Shown here piece by piece: positions 49,204 through 61,101 of a stretch of 64,000 nucleotides of DNA. A program made the translations under genes and the position numbers. The DNA comes from Caprella mutica (lineage: Eukaryota; Arthropoda; Malacostraca; Amphipoda; Caprellidae): positions 186,001 through 250,000 of the forward strand of contig CANNZV010000932.1 in NCBI GenBank assembly GCA_947561585.1, given 5' to 3'. Within the stretch, counting starts at the first letter, position 1; every line of letters starts with the position of its first letter. The notes beneath the pieces are model-generated. The model saw only the letters and a program-made list of their open reading frames with translations. It was not told where the DNA came from and ran no database searches.

Positions 49204-52200
49204 TCCAAAAAACTTAATAGATCAAATTACAATTGTGTTTAATCGCGCTCTGAATATAAAATTTTCTATCACAGATAATGTATTGTCTTATATTACAAGT
49301 ATGACGTTAAATTACTTTTCCCTTTTCCAATAACTTCGTTTATCCTAATAAATTTATATAGACTATAGCGGCCTAATTCCTTAATGGGTTCCATTATAGA
49401 AGCAGTTCATTTACATTCATCTTTAGGAGGCATAATAGCAATATATCTATAGCTTTTCTAATTATTTGTAACTTATTCTCATTTAGTCATCAAGAAGATG
49501 TTAATATTTTTATCCTCTACCCACTTGGCTGTCGAATCACTTCAATTAGGCCATTATAGGTTCTAATTTAGCTGTTTTCTATTCACACGAAACCCTGAAG
49601 ACATTCTTCCAGTGCAGAATGGTTAGTTCAAACTAGTGCTTTGTCCCTCATCCACAATGTTTATTGCTTCATTAGATAATTACCTCATTATTAAACCATA
49701 AACTCTTTTACTTACTGCCTTCAAGTTGCGGCAAAATGCCTCGTAAAGTTAAAACATGTTTGATAACTCATTTTCCAACCATAGTTCTTCTCTCCTGAAG
49801 TTGAATTAGTTAATAAGACTATTGCATTTCGAGCATGTGATAGACTAGGTAAAACTTGACATTATTTATCAAGTTAAGATTGTGTATTGTATTCATGCAA
49901 CTGAAAATTAGAACATAAGTATGTAGGTTTAAGGAACTATCTACCACTTAGATCCTCTTCTCAGAAATGTTAGATAGGTACTCAATTTTCCGTTGAATTG
50001 ATCTTGTGAGGCTTTAATAATAGCAAGGAGATAACACCAAGAATGGACTCAAGTGGTTATTGTGCTGGAGATGATGACAGGGTGGAGTGACTCGTGAGTC
50101 CAGAACTGATCACAAACACCAACCATCTCATCTATTAATTGTAGAAAGAGATGGACATAGTGTTTCAGAAACATAATGCACCTTATAAGTCGAATTGAAA
50201 GGAAACCAATCCAAAATGTTCTGTCAGAATTAAGATAGAAAGTGATTTGTGTGATAATTGCATTAGTATATTTACATATTGTTAATTTTCTTTTACAGAG
50301 TTATCGACTCTTAATTTCTATTGATTTTAAAACCAAGTCACTAATGATGGTTATAGGAATATAGCTTTCAATATTATTATTATTTGTAACATTCAGATAT
50401 TATAAATATAAAACTGTAAATCTAACTATAGCAAATCGAATAATTCACATAGTTGTAAAACTTGGGTGGTAACTTATTTACTGAATTTTCAGCAGATGTA
50501 AGATAATATAGACAGAGGGTTGGCGTGATCTTCACCTGGTCTAACCTAACAGATGAGGTCTGTACACGCGATATAAATTCTACTACATCCTACCTACCTT
50601 ATCAGCTTATCAGTAAATGGAGCAGGTCGTGATTGGGGGGAGAATGATCTAACAGCTGATATTGAGTGTAGCTCATATAGGCACAATAATTGAAAACCTG
50701 CTTACACGCAAGTCAAAAAATAATAAATACAAAATTTTCACTGTTTCACTGTTTCAAACACGAAACATAAATCCAAAAATTTAATTTATTATTATAGTTC
50801 AATAAACTATTTAAGATATATAATTGTCAGTTTTTTTCACATATTTGACATCTCATTAAAAAGTATGACTATATTATAGTTTAAAGAGTGCAGAGTGTAG
50901 GTATTCTAGAAAAATAAGTCATCAAAAGCAACTCTCCCCAAAATAGTGTCAGCCGACTTTTTGGAGCAGTTAAGTGCCCTGGCAAAGCCTTAAACAGGGT
51001 ATTAAAGTTAACGCTACTCAGTTTCGGAGCACGCTCTTGTAAATACTACAAAATATGACTAGATTAGTGTCTAACTATGGTTTCATGTTTTTGTACTTGA
51101 GGATATGTGTGCAAAGATGCCTCTAACGAAAGACAAAAAATAGTCATAAATTATCCGTACATACTACTATCTCAAGTCACATTTTAGAAAATGTTAACAT
51201 TTCTTGTTACACTTTAGAAGGAAAGGTTTGAGTTAACCTGGATATTATACTGTAACACGAAAATATTTCCCCTGTATAAGCAGAGACGATTTAAATGCAA
51301 TTTCCTGATATGTTTTTGTGCCTTTATGATATTGATGCATATGTTCTATGTATGGGAAATTGTCATGCACCTTGAGAGAAAAGTATGGTGGGGCCATAGA
51401 AGATTAAGTGGGGACTTTAAATCTTTCTTCCTGGTAACCTAATAATCTAACTGTAGTGTTATTTTCTGAGCAGTGTGTCTCTTTTCAATGTCACACCCCC
51501 CTCTCACTCAATTGGGTGTCACTAATTGGTTTTGGCTCATTGACTTCACAGTAATTGTCATACGAAATAAATAAAACTGTTCTGTTAAAATTGAATTAAA
51601 CCGTACCTGTTAGTGAGAGAGAGAATGCCTTTTTCTTCCAGAGGAACTACCTTGGTTTACTTTTGTTACGTTAATTGGAGCATACATTTTATGTGAAGAA
51701 AATAGAATCGTAGCTAATATTATGCTGAAGATATGGCCGCTGAATTAACAATATATCTGTACCACGCATTTATAACTACTAGAATGTTCTATATTTTCAT
51801 TTTTTTTATATATAATTGTTTAGTAAATAGAGGTAACTATAACAATTTTCTTCCTGCTACTATTTACATAACTATAACTGCCATCCATACAAAAATTATA
51901 ATGATGTCTACTATATTCTTATTTTCGGAAGTGAGTTACCGTTTTGCTCACTCATCGAGTAAGAAGTGACAACTGCTGTTACCCGATGCAAAACTGTTTA
52001 GGAACAGCATTTCACAAGAGGTTGCTTTCAGATTTTGTCAGTTTCAGCTAAAATGAATGATGGTAATTCTTGTAAGAAATGCTATATCTAAAAATATGAA
52101 ATCAATTGCAATGGTATTTCAGTATATTAGAAGTCAATAGATTTAAATCTTTCAGCAATATCAATTCATCAGCAATATTTATTATGAATAATGTCGTAAG

Positions 52201-53381
52201 AAAAAAAGTATGAGAGGAAAAATGAAATTCAGTCAAATTAATTGTTTGTTAGTTCTAGTTTTAATATTATAATTAAAATATATTATTATTGTTTATGTCC
52301 GGAGTTTTCATTATACTTGATACACAAGAATTTACTTTAGCCAAACAGAACATCATCATGGCAATGTAAAAATGAAGAATAATATATTTATAGATTGACC
52401 AAATAGCCAATAAACACACAAGCATCGATTTTAGCGTTGGGAAAGTGCTTGCTCAGCAAAAGATACCAGGGACAACAATTGGCCTCTCCTTCTCTGTGTA
52501 CTGACGACAGAAACTTTTTTGTGTCACAAATTGTCTGATCTAAATTGATATATTGTAATAACTGAGTATTGAATTAACTATCAAATAAATAAACAAAAAA
52601 CAATGAAATATTACACAGCGAACTGTCTGATCTAAAGAGATGCATTGTGAGAACTGAGTAGTCAATTAACAATAGCTTTAGAAACATATTTCAAATGAGT
52701 AAACTAAAAAATTTAGTAACTTTTATTCGATATTTATTCGTACATTCAGAAGAAACACTATTTAGTCTATATATAAAAAAATTATTATTTATGATGTACA
52801 TATAATTCGATAAATTTTAATATACAGTACATAGATGCATTTATATACAAATATGCATTGCATTATATATAGGAGATTTTCAACCAAACACTAAAATATA
52901 CACTTACTCCAATTTATTCAAAATCAATAGCATTATTGTATGTGCAAACAATATTCCCTTCTCGATCGATAGGCAAAACTCATCGAACAAATTACATTTT
53001 AGCTATTTCATATTTTTCAGTCACAAAAGCTAGTAAAATTTAGCTTGCTCAGCACTTTCTCTACGCCCCAATTCTATTACTTGTTTTCCCCAGAGTTATA
53101 TTTGAAAAGATCTACTGGTATGTTGTTCCGTTATCAGTTACGTACTTTATGTTGCATTTTCTGCTTACGTAGCGCTTTGTTAGTATCACTACAAAGCGTT
53201 ACGACTTCTTCCCCCATATTCATCCCTAAAGAAAACATTTCTGTTGATAAAGCCATCGATTGTTGGTATTTATGCTCCGAATTTTCATAACAGTGGCGTT
53301 CAGATGCGGAGAATTTTTTTTTTTGTATGTTACGCTTTTTAGGAAGAGCAGAGTTAGAGAATGGGGTAGTGTAATTATCTA
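49204..53381. other. AT-rich sequence, no gene recognised
   Basis: A CG-flanked hairpin of the form ACGTAGCGCTTTGT / ACAAAGCGTTACG lies at about 53166-53204. A GC-richer patch lies at 50510-50660 without a frame. Small frames at 51733, 53045 and 53768 have no support. Confidence 0.35.
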
Positions 53382-53541
53382 GGGTAAGTTCTGAATTATC
53401 GGTCAGTACTACATCTTCGGTGATATAAGAAAAAACAATATATAAGTTACTATTATTACACAGTGCTATCTAATAATTTTTATATTGTTTTTTCTTATAT
53501 GACCGAAGATGTAGTACTGACTGATAATTAAGAACTTACCC
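53382..53541. mobile_element. complete 160-bp fold-back element, TA duplication
   Basis: It starts GGGTAAGTTCTGAATTATCG then GTCAGTACTACATCTTCGG. It ends with the inverted equivalent, CTGATAATTAAGAACTTACCC. TA lies on both sides (53380-53381 and 53542-53543). The arms are near-complementary for most of their length. One arm carries CACAGTGCTATCTAATAAT, which the other has lost, so this copy has a deletion relative to 54050. Confidence 0.9.
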
Positions 53542-54049
53542 TAACATTATGAAATATTTTCATTAGTCATATATATATTTTTTATAATTAAACTGAACAT
53601 CACTTACATTTAGATCAAGTATTAAGGTAGTACTTGATCTTTACAATCTTGAGTAAAGGATCACTTACAGATTAATACTCGATCCAATTAATACTCACAA
53701 ATGTTAAAATAGATTCTTTACCATATGTGCTGATAATTGTACTGAATAATATTAGTTATCTATTATAGTGGATTTCAAACTAACCAAATTTGTCCTCAAT
53801 TTGAATATCTTTCCTTCAATATCTATCTTTATGTGTATATCAATATGGAGTATCTGTTTGGTTTACCTTGCAGTTTTTATTCAGCTGAATTCATTCATTC
53901 ATATGATTCGTGAACTTATGATTAATTTACAAACAACCTTTTTGCGGTGACTGAAAACTTTCGTGATATGATAAGGTGACAACAAATAGAAAAAGAATTA
54001 AATCTTTTATATTAATGGAAAAACACTTTCTTTAAAATAATAGGATATA

Positions 54050-54265
54050 GGGTAAGCTTCGAATTATCGGTCAGTACTACATCTTCGATCATATAAGAGA
54101 AAACAATATAAAAATTGTTATTATTACGCAGTGCTATCTAATACTTCTGCAAACCCGAGTTACAGAAGTATTAGATAGCACTGTGTAATAATAATAATAA
54201 TTTTTATATTGTTTTCTCTTATATGATCGAAGATGTAGTACTGACCGATAATTCGTAACTTACCC
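54050..54265. mobile_element. complete 216-bp fold-back element, TA duplication
   Basis: GGGTAAGCTTCGAATTATCG to GCTATCTAATACTTCTG is followed by a short centre (CAAACCCGAGTTA) and then the same sequence inverted, ending CGTAACTTACCC. TA flanks it at 54048-54049 and 54266-54267. About 100 bp of each arm is nearly perfectly complementary. This is the reference copy for the subtype also seen at 53382 and 18119. Confidence 0.93.
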
Positions 54266-54280
54266 TAATAAGATGATGAT

Positions 54281-54500
54281 TTATAATAAGTGTATTATCA
54301 TGACTTCTTTACAATCAAGAGTTATGAAAATAAATCTTATCAATTTTCTCTTTCTTCTATAACCCAAACTACAAATCATTCGAACAATACTCCGCATTAA
54401 ATTGCATGTTCCATGCGACCAAATAACAAGCATGCTGCTGTAGGCCATTGGAAGTAGAGAACCAAATTGCGAGTCTCTCAGTGACCACCCACCGTAAACT
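54281..54500 (-). CDS. candidate terminal exon, protein not recognised
   Basis: On the minus strand, GCATTTTTTTCATTCTTAG is a strong acceptor. After one base of a split codon, 72 codons read VYGGWSLRDSQFGSLLPMAY, SSMLVIWSHGTCNLMRSIVR and onward to a stop at 54281-54283. The first 40 codons are GC-richer and protein-like; the last 25 are AT-driven and basic. The frame ends 15 bp from the fold-back element at 54050. No family is recognised; chance is possible. Confidence 0.27.
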
Positions 54501-55230
54501 CTAAGAATGAAAAAAATGCTTTGCTGGTGTTACCTAATTTGCTTGAATTACTGATCATCAAATTGATACATACAGAGAACTAAATTCAATGGATTAAATG
54601 TAAGATATACTTTATAATTCGTAATGCATATTTAAGTTCTAACATATATGTAAAGATTTGGAACTCATTTAATTGAAACCTGGTTTTGGCGAGAGTTTAT
54701 GAATGTTATAGCAATGCGGTTGGCCACTTAGATTCAATTTGTTGACCATCATTTGACAGATAACTTAATTGATGATAGATAGAATGATGAATGGATGGAA
54801 TAGTTCATTGGACATGGATATTCAAACTACCTATCTATTGAGAATAACTTAACGGTTAACATAATTCAGCATATGCTACAATTTCTAATATTTTGGTAGA
54901 AAGACATATACGACATATTGATATTTCAAAATTACAATTTTTTAGTGACCAATTAAAATGAGTTTTTCAATTAATTTTCATATCCATATCTACGTAGCTG
55001 CCTACAGAAATTATAATAATACATTTATAATTTTAAAAATAATAATTGGACAGTTAAAATGTAATGATGTTCTCGAGTTTCTATATATTAATTATTGAAC
55101 TGTTAGGTGGTTAATTAGGTTTTAAATTACCCAATAAATTTTTTGTGAAAACTGATGTTTCCTACAGATTGCGGAAGGTTATATTTTACGTTGCAGATAT
55201 TTTGTTTATTTATTTGTTATCTTGTTATTT
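54501..55230. other. AT-rich sequence, nothing recognised
   Basis: No array or convincing frame was seen. Confidence 0.4.
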
Positions 55231-55752
55231 GCATAACTCAAAAACTATTCAACCAAATTGCCTGAAATTTGATAGGTCGATTGGTCAATATCTAAACCAT
55301 TTGATGAATGGGACCGATCCGGTCAGAGGTTAAGGTCAAGTTCATCCAAATTTCAACAAAATCGCCTGGAATTTGGTAGGACAATGGATCAATATCCAGA
55401 TATCAGTTTATTAGATTTTAGGGGGAATCAGGTCAGAGGTCAAGCATAAGGTCATTTATAAATCAAAAAGTATTCAACTAACTTGGCTGAAAATTAGTGT
55501 GATGATTGGTCAATATCCAGAAGCTATTTAGTTAAATTTTGGGAGAGATCGGGTCAAAAGTCAAATTCAAGGTCATTTATAACTCAAAAAGTATTCAACC
55601 AAATTACCTGTAAATTGGTTGGATAATTGGTCATGTATCCAGGATCCATTTTAACAGATTTTGAGAGTGAACGATAAAGTTTAAGGTTAAGGTCATCTGA
55701 AACTTAAGGCAAAATATTGGATGGCCAAGGTTATATACAGCTGCGAAGGTCA
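55231..55752. repeat. about 115-bp degenerate tandem repeat, 4 copies, AGGTCA motifs
   Basis: Copies begin near 55234, 55345, 55462 and 55582 with variants of AACTCAAAAAGTATTCAACC then AAATTGCCTG. Each runs through TTGGTCAATATCCAG to a GGTCA-rich end. AGGTCA occurs at 55333, 55430, 55437, 55449, 55570, 55690 and 55747. Near matches include AGTTCA at 55339 and AGGTTA at 55327 and 55684. Confidence 0.85.
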
Positions 55753-57848
55753 TCTAGTTATATGAATTATATATTGATTGATAAACAATATATTCATTTA
55801 TTCTGATGAAAATACTAGATCCAAAATGCAATTGCAGTTGAAAAATATTTCCATCTTCACAATAAGATTTTACTCCAATGGTGGTCCTCCACAACCAATA
55901 AGTGTCCATCCCTCGGGGCGCCACAGCTCCCGCTAATCATCACTCATTTCACAACCGGTAATTTGATGTAAATTCTGCCATAGTCTCGTCTGACGTCTTG
56001 TTTGTGGGAGTAATTACTGAACCACAAGTTGGAGGATTAAGCACTTTTCGTCTCCCAACCTTCAAATTTGTTGTACTGATGAGCATTTTAGGAACAATAA
56101 AGTTACCATATTTATTGTTGGGTTTAACCTATAATTACTAATTATTTCTAATTATAAGATTACACAAGCACTTTTCGTCTCCGAGCCTCCAAAATTGTGG
56201 CATTAATATGGAAAGATTTTTACACTGATTGACACAAAATTTATTCTCAAAAAGTTAAAAGAATGTTTCACAAGTTGCAGTACTGAAGAAACAGACACGG
56301 GAATTAGATAGTTTCTTTTTTTCATTTCTTACGCGTTTTTAGATAATGAGTACTAGTTTGTTAGTCAACATTGCAGAGCACTTCACTAATTCGTGAGTGA
56401 CTCTCACACGAAATGTTTTCACTTTCAAACACACGACTGCATTTTCTCCTCAACCAATTAATGTACAACTTATAGTCTTTTAAGGAGGATAAGATCGTTA
56501 AATTTATAGGATTTATGAGCAGAGATCTGGAGATATGCCACGTGGAAATAATAAAGCAAAGTCTAATTTGCTTGAAAGTATTGCAGTATGTAATGGTGGA
56601 AGATAAATAGTTTCATAGGTTTCTAATCAATATTTATATTCTTTTCGGGTAATAATCAATGCATTATAGCTGTCATCTTCCTTTGAAATTCTTGTTTACT
56701 TTTGCCTAAGTTCTGGGCGACATTTTGTGGCCAAATACAGCAGAGCATTAGGCGACTTTTTTATTTTTTGTTTCAAAGAGTTGATTGTTGGTGAGTTTGC
56801 TGTGTCCACAGAACAGTCTTTGGACCAATAAAAACTACACAAGATAAATTAGCTTTCGATAGAGAGGTGATGTGGTTTGACAACATTGATCACTGACTTG
56901 GAGACAGTATTGAACTATACCGTCACTGTGCTAGAATTAAAAACAAACAGATCTATCTCTCACTAGTCTATAAAATATTACTAATTCATGATATTTTTTC
57001 AATAATTTAAAATCAATTTCGAATCAAAACTGTATTCTGACTTCACGTCACACAAAGTTTTATGGGAATTCATTGGTTCACTTCTTTATTTTTTTTTATT
57101 TTTTTTACAAAAAAATGTAATTGAACTTATGAAATATTAGGAAAACAAAATAGCTTTGAAAAATATATAATTAAAATATATATAGTTACATTCTATTTGT
57201 TCGTTCAAATAATAATCTTAACAGAAAAGGCAATCAAATTGTGATTTATTGCATACTCCATTTTTCGCGGCAATAGATTGCAACAACAAAACACAAGGAA
57301 CGAAAGGTTGCAAATTTGTATCATTATTTGCCACCTGCCGTTTCCGATGGTTAGACTAAATTGACGAAAATGAGTGATAAACTATAGTTATTATTTGAGG
57401 GAGTGTCTTCATAAGACTGTGTATACCTTCAAGAGATACAAATATATATCATCAATGAATGATTTAATATATCTGAATAATGATACAATACAGTTTTACG
57501 GTCACCATTAGATATTAATTTCTCTATAAACTATATTATTATTATTAGTATTTTTTGTTCCTTCTTAAAGTTTCTAATTTATTTCAATTTTTCGGTAGGA
57601 TTTTGTGTGCAGATCGTGCATCACGAAGTCAATGAGTCGGACATTTGGACTAATATTTAATGTAGATGACTTGAACTATACATCTTACCTATAGTTCGTT
57701 AGATGTGTTCATAAGACACACAAAATTGTTTTTTGTTAATAGATACCTATTTCATTACCAAAATATATTACCTAGAATTCCCAAATTCCTATTTTTTAAT
57801 TCATCCCTTAGGAATCATCTTCAGAAATTGCGTGGCTCTCTAATTTAC
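55753..57848. other. no gene recognised; one GC-richer patch
   Basis: At 55880-56010 the sequence is GC-richer. On the minus strand it reads RELWRPEGWTLIGCGGPPLE after GATGATTAG, with two other frames also open for a while. This is too ambiguous to call an exon. Confidence 0.35.
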
Positions 57849-57983
57849 CAGTAGGCGACAATAATCCAAAGATTTATTGTTGTTTGGCCACCGGTTCATG
57901 ATTCCTGTTTCTCCACGCCGCGACAACAGCTCACGAAGTTGATGGGCCAAGACGGCCAATGCTTCCGTTAGGACATGTACTGT
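57849..57983 (-). CDS. candidate 45-codon internal exon, protein not recognised
   Basis: This 135-nt minus-strand segment is about half G+C in AT-rich surroundings. It reads TVHVLTEALAVLAHQLRELL, SRRGETGIMNRWPNNNKSLD, then YCRLL. It ends in phase 0 at CTACTG followed by GTAAAT, an acceptable donor, and begins in phase 0 after TAATTATGAG, a weak acceptor with little pyrimidine tract. The first 20 residues would form an amphipathic helix followed by basic residues. I do not recognise the family; a resemblance to extracellular helices of ligand-binding receptors is too slight to claim. Composition makes it one of the better coding candidates. Confidence 0.38.
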
Positions 57984-58294
57984 CTCATAATTACATTACT
58001 GATACCTAGGAACCTTTAGTTAGATCGGTTAAACTTGTATGAATAGCATTTCCATCGATTAAATTAAAGCATGATTATCTTAAAAAAAACCTTTAATGAA
58101 ATGGCATATATACGAATAATATCAAGTTAATAAAATTTGAGACGGTATTTTATATCTAGATTATATTCTGAAAATGATTTGAAATTTCTTTGTAAGTTGA
58201 ATCTAAAGTGATGGTTTCCTACTGTTTTGTTGATGCCTGGAAGAGACAAAATGCAGACTAGAGAAATAGTAGTGACTGACTATGCATATGTACT
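57984..58294. other. AT-rich sequence, nothing recognised
   Basis: No repeat or frame. Confidence 0.4.
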
Positions 58295-58547
58295 TTGCAT
58301 ATAGGGAAATATTGCGAGTCAACCTGATTCATCGCTTGAGTCAAGGCTGGCAAAACTCCAGCATTGGAGTCGCTTTTCTTGATTGACTCTACCTCAGTCA
58401 ATCTGACTATGAATTAGGAGTCAATGTGATTCTTGTTTTTGAGTAAAATATTAGGATGAGTCAAATTGACTCTCATTTTTGAGTCGGTTTTGGGACAAAT
58501 TGAAAACTCATATTTTGAGTCAATTTGACTCGTACTTTTTTCCAGTG
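58295..58547. mobile_element. short element rich in GAGTCAAnTTGACTC palindromes
   Basis: The right end TTTTTTCCAGTG is the complement of CACTGGAAAAAA, similar to the CACTGAGAAAAAT ends of the element at 20514. Inside, GAGTCAAATTGACTC and GAGTCAATTTGACTC palindromes recur. The left end is diverged and its position approximate. Confidence 0.6.
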
Positions 58548-58980
58548 ATGGATCCTTTAATTAGAGCGCCATGTCCACCTTACTCTTCCAAATAGGAGTC
58601 CACTGCAAGGTTCATCAATGGGTGTAAATTACCTGACATCTACTATTGATTTAATGCTTGATATTGAATTAAGAATTGACAAATCTTCTTCTAAACTTCA
58701 ATATTATACAAACATTAGTCCACTCTTTAAAATGTTTGGATCAATATGGAAAAGCTTTTAGGATTTTTTTTATCTCCCCAGCAAAGTCTAACGTAACGCA
58801 GGTGTGGTGTCAAAGTAATTACGGGAGAATGTATTAAATAAAACACCTGTCGATCATCTTAATGATGATCAACTTTAATCAATTTGTGCATAACTTACCA
58901 TATATGTTTATAATTTGTTAGCGACATCATATAGTGAAATACAACCTGAACATCCTAATGTAAAATAGTTCATACACATG
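58548..58980. other. AT-rich sequence, nothing recognised
   Basis: No repeat or frame. Confidence 0.4.
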
Positions 58981-59215
58981 GGGTAATGTTCTGAGTTATT
59001 GAACTGCTCCATATTTCCAATCACATAAATAAAAAATAGGAATAATAATCTTTCATTATTTTAATTGGTATCCATGATAACTGCAGGTATCATGGATACC
59101 AATTAAAATAGTGAAGTAGATTATACACTCGTTATTTTAATTGGTATCCATGATAGCTGCATGCAGGTATCATGGATACAAAATAAATAATGAATATAAA
59201 TAAATCTTTCCAATC
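58981..59215. mobile_element. GGGTAA-family element with a duplicated hairpin core
   Basis: It begins GGGTAATGTTCTGAGTTATT then GAACTGCTCCATATTTCC. Two copies of the core hairpin follow: 59058-59109 (ATTTTAATTGGTATCCATGA and complement) and 59134-59180 (same arms, TAGCTGCATGCAG centre). The right terminus is degraded. The hairpin matches that at 1298-1343. Confidence 0.75.
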
Positions 59216-60050
59216 AAATTATATAAAACTGGTTTTAATACTCTTTTCGTATTTTTAATCTTGGTAACTTACTGTGACAATATTTAATAAATCAATTAAA
59301 TCAATGCAACGAATCAATCAACTACAAAGATTAGTTTACCTGTATTTTTCAATGTGTACAAACAGGTGAAATGAAGCAGCACTTCATTGAGGTTTCTGGG
59401 TGGGTCCCTCCAAGGATCATTTGGCGTGAGAAATAGAGAGATATCGTCAAGAATAAGTCCTGGGAGTTTAATTATATTGTGGGAAAATATAACGTTACAC
59501 TAAATATTTATTGTTACAGGTAGATGAGGAGACATTTTCAGCACCGTGAAATAACTGCATAAAGTATGGTTAAATTGGAGTAAACTTCTGTACATAAATA
59601 CACATCTATGTATATATGTTTATTGTTTAATTATTGTTCTAATCTTGTTTGTTCATTATATGTTGCGTGTATATATTATATCTTGAAGTTTTAATAGTTT
59701 ATGTCCTTAATTAAATATTCCCTTTACATTTATAAATTCTAACTATTTTAATTTCTTAATTCATTCATTATGCCACATATATGAGCTACCTCGTTGCGCT
59801 TTTATTTATTGTCTAAATTCAAACCAAATTGGACGCGCAGCGAGTTAGCTCTAAATCTTAACCTTTGTTCTGAGGTTTTCCCACCAGACTAAGGTAACCT
59901 CAAACAGCTGATGCTGACACAGGTCAGTTACCTCCACAATCCCTTACTAACAACAACTTCCTCAAACATCCGTGTCTCGAAGACTAGCTAAAATATGTTG
60001 GGCTAAAGGAGACAGGAAGGCCATCTCGGTTGCCGGTTGAGGCATGTTAC
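59216..60050. other. no gene recognised; GC rises towards the right
   Basis: From about 59780 composition shifts to more G+C. Minus-strand frames such as MPQPATEMAFLSPLAQHILA (about 59960-60044) are open for 25-30 codons just beyond the candidate donor at 60050. They could equally be an alternative reading. Confidence 0.35.
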
Positions 60051-60124
60051 CTGGCGTTAGTTAACCGGACACCTGGCACTGAAAGGGACACGATGGACTG
60101 GAAGACGGCTATGGCATGATTTAT
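60051..60124 (-). CDS. candidate 74-nt internal exon, protein not recognised
   Basis: On the minus strand, CTAAATCTCTAACAG leads into 24 open codons, INHAIAVFQSIVSLSVPGVR then LTNA, plus two bases. It ends at CCAG followed by GTAACA, a good donor. It starts in phase 0 and ends in phase 2. G+C is near half. The phase is not compatible with joining directly to 57849-57983, but it would be with 54281-54500. No family is recognised. Confidence 0.33.
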
Positions 60125-60315
60125 CTGTTAGAGATTTAGGTAAGACTAATTCGCATGGCGCACAATTTGGTTTTGAATCTCTAATTAATTATGTTTGTGT
60201 ATATATATTTCCATTCATAATAAGATAATAAGACTATGTTCCAAATTAAAAATAAAGGCAACTAGGTGGCTCATTTTATATATATCCTACTTTCAATGTT
60301 TTCAATTTTTCACTC

Positions 60316-60672
60316 CTAAAATTCTATTAAATTTCTATCGTTAAATTCTATTAAATTTCTATCGTTAAAATTCTGTTAAATTTCTATCGTTAAAATTCTG
60401 TTAAATTTCTATCGTTAAAATTCTGTTAAATTTCTATCGTTAAAATTCTGTTAGATTTCTATCGTTAAAATTCTATTAAATTTCTATTAAATTTCTATTA
60501 AATTTCTATTAAATTCTATTTGTTAAATTCTATTAAATTCTATTTGTTAAATTCTATTAAATTCTATTTGTTAAATTCTATTAAATTCTATTTGTTAAAT
60601 TCTATTAAATTCTATTATTAAATTCTGTTAAATTCTATTATTAAATTCTATTAAATTCTATTATTAAATTCT
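60316..60672. repeat. 22-24 bp minisatellite with two unit types
   Basis: The left half repeats TTCTGTTAAATTTCTATCGT then TAAAA. The right half repeats AAATTCTATTTGTTAAATTC then TATT, and the last part shortens to ATTATTAAATTCTATTAAAT. The switch at about 60480 passes through bare TTTCTATTAAA repeats, as if a sub-unit expanded. Confidence 0.93.
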
Positions 60673-61101
60673 GTCTCTGTTAAAAATGCTACTAATTTTT
60701 ACAGTCCATAAATTTAACCTAATCTTCAATTTATACAAGTTTAATATTATAAATCTCTTAAAATTTATTTCCCACAGTCACTGTTGCTGGTGCTGAGTTC
60801 CCGTATCGCCATTCTTCACGGGGACTAAACTATATATCAAGACTCTGGACAATTATCACGAACTATAACCTAAATTGTTCATAGATAACCAATACAATAT
60901 AGGTGTTATTTAAACTTTCATTTATCCTTATTCAGTGTTTTGTTAATAGGCTATTATTTCAGTACAACTTCTTTTAATATTTAAATACAAGAAATAAAGT
61001 TCATTGGTGTGCTTGCGTATAAAATAATACAGATTGTAATTGAAGGACGAACATCTATGAGAACGAAATGTGTAAATAGTAAATACGTCCTTTACCATAT
61101 A
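60673..61101. other. no gene recognised
   Basis: A small GC-richer patch at 60775-60830 has no frame. Confidence 0.4.

Noticed and set aside
50930..51050. 5S rRNA-like patch (CAGTTAAGTGCCCTGGCAAAGC)
   Set aside because: Only short words resemble conserved RNA genes; no consistent fold or promoter boxes.
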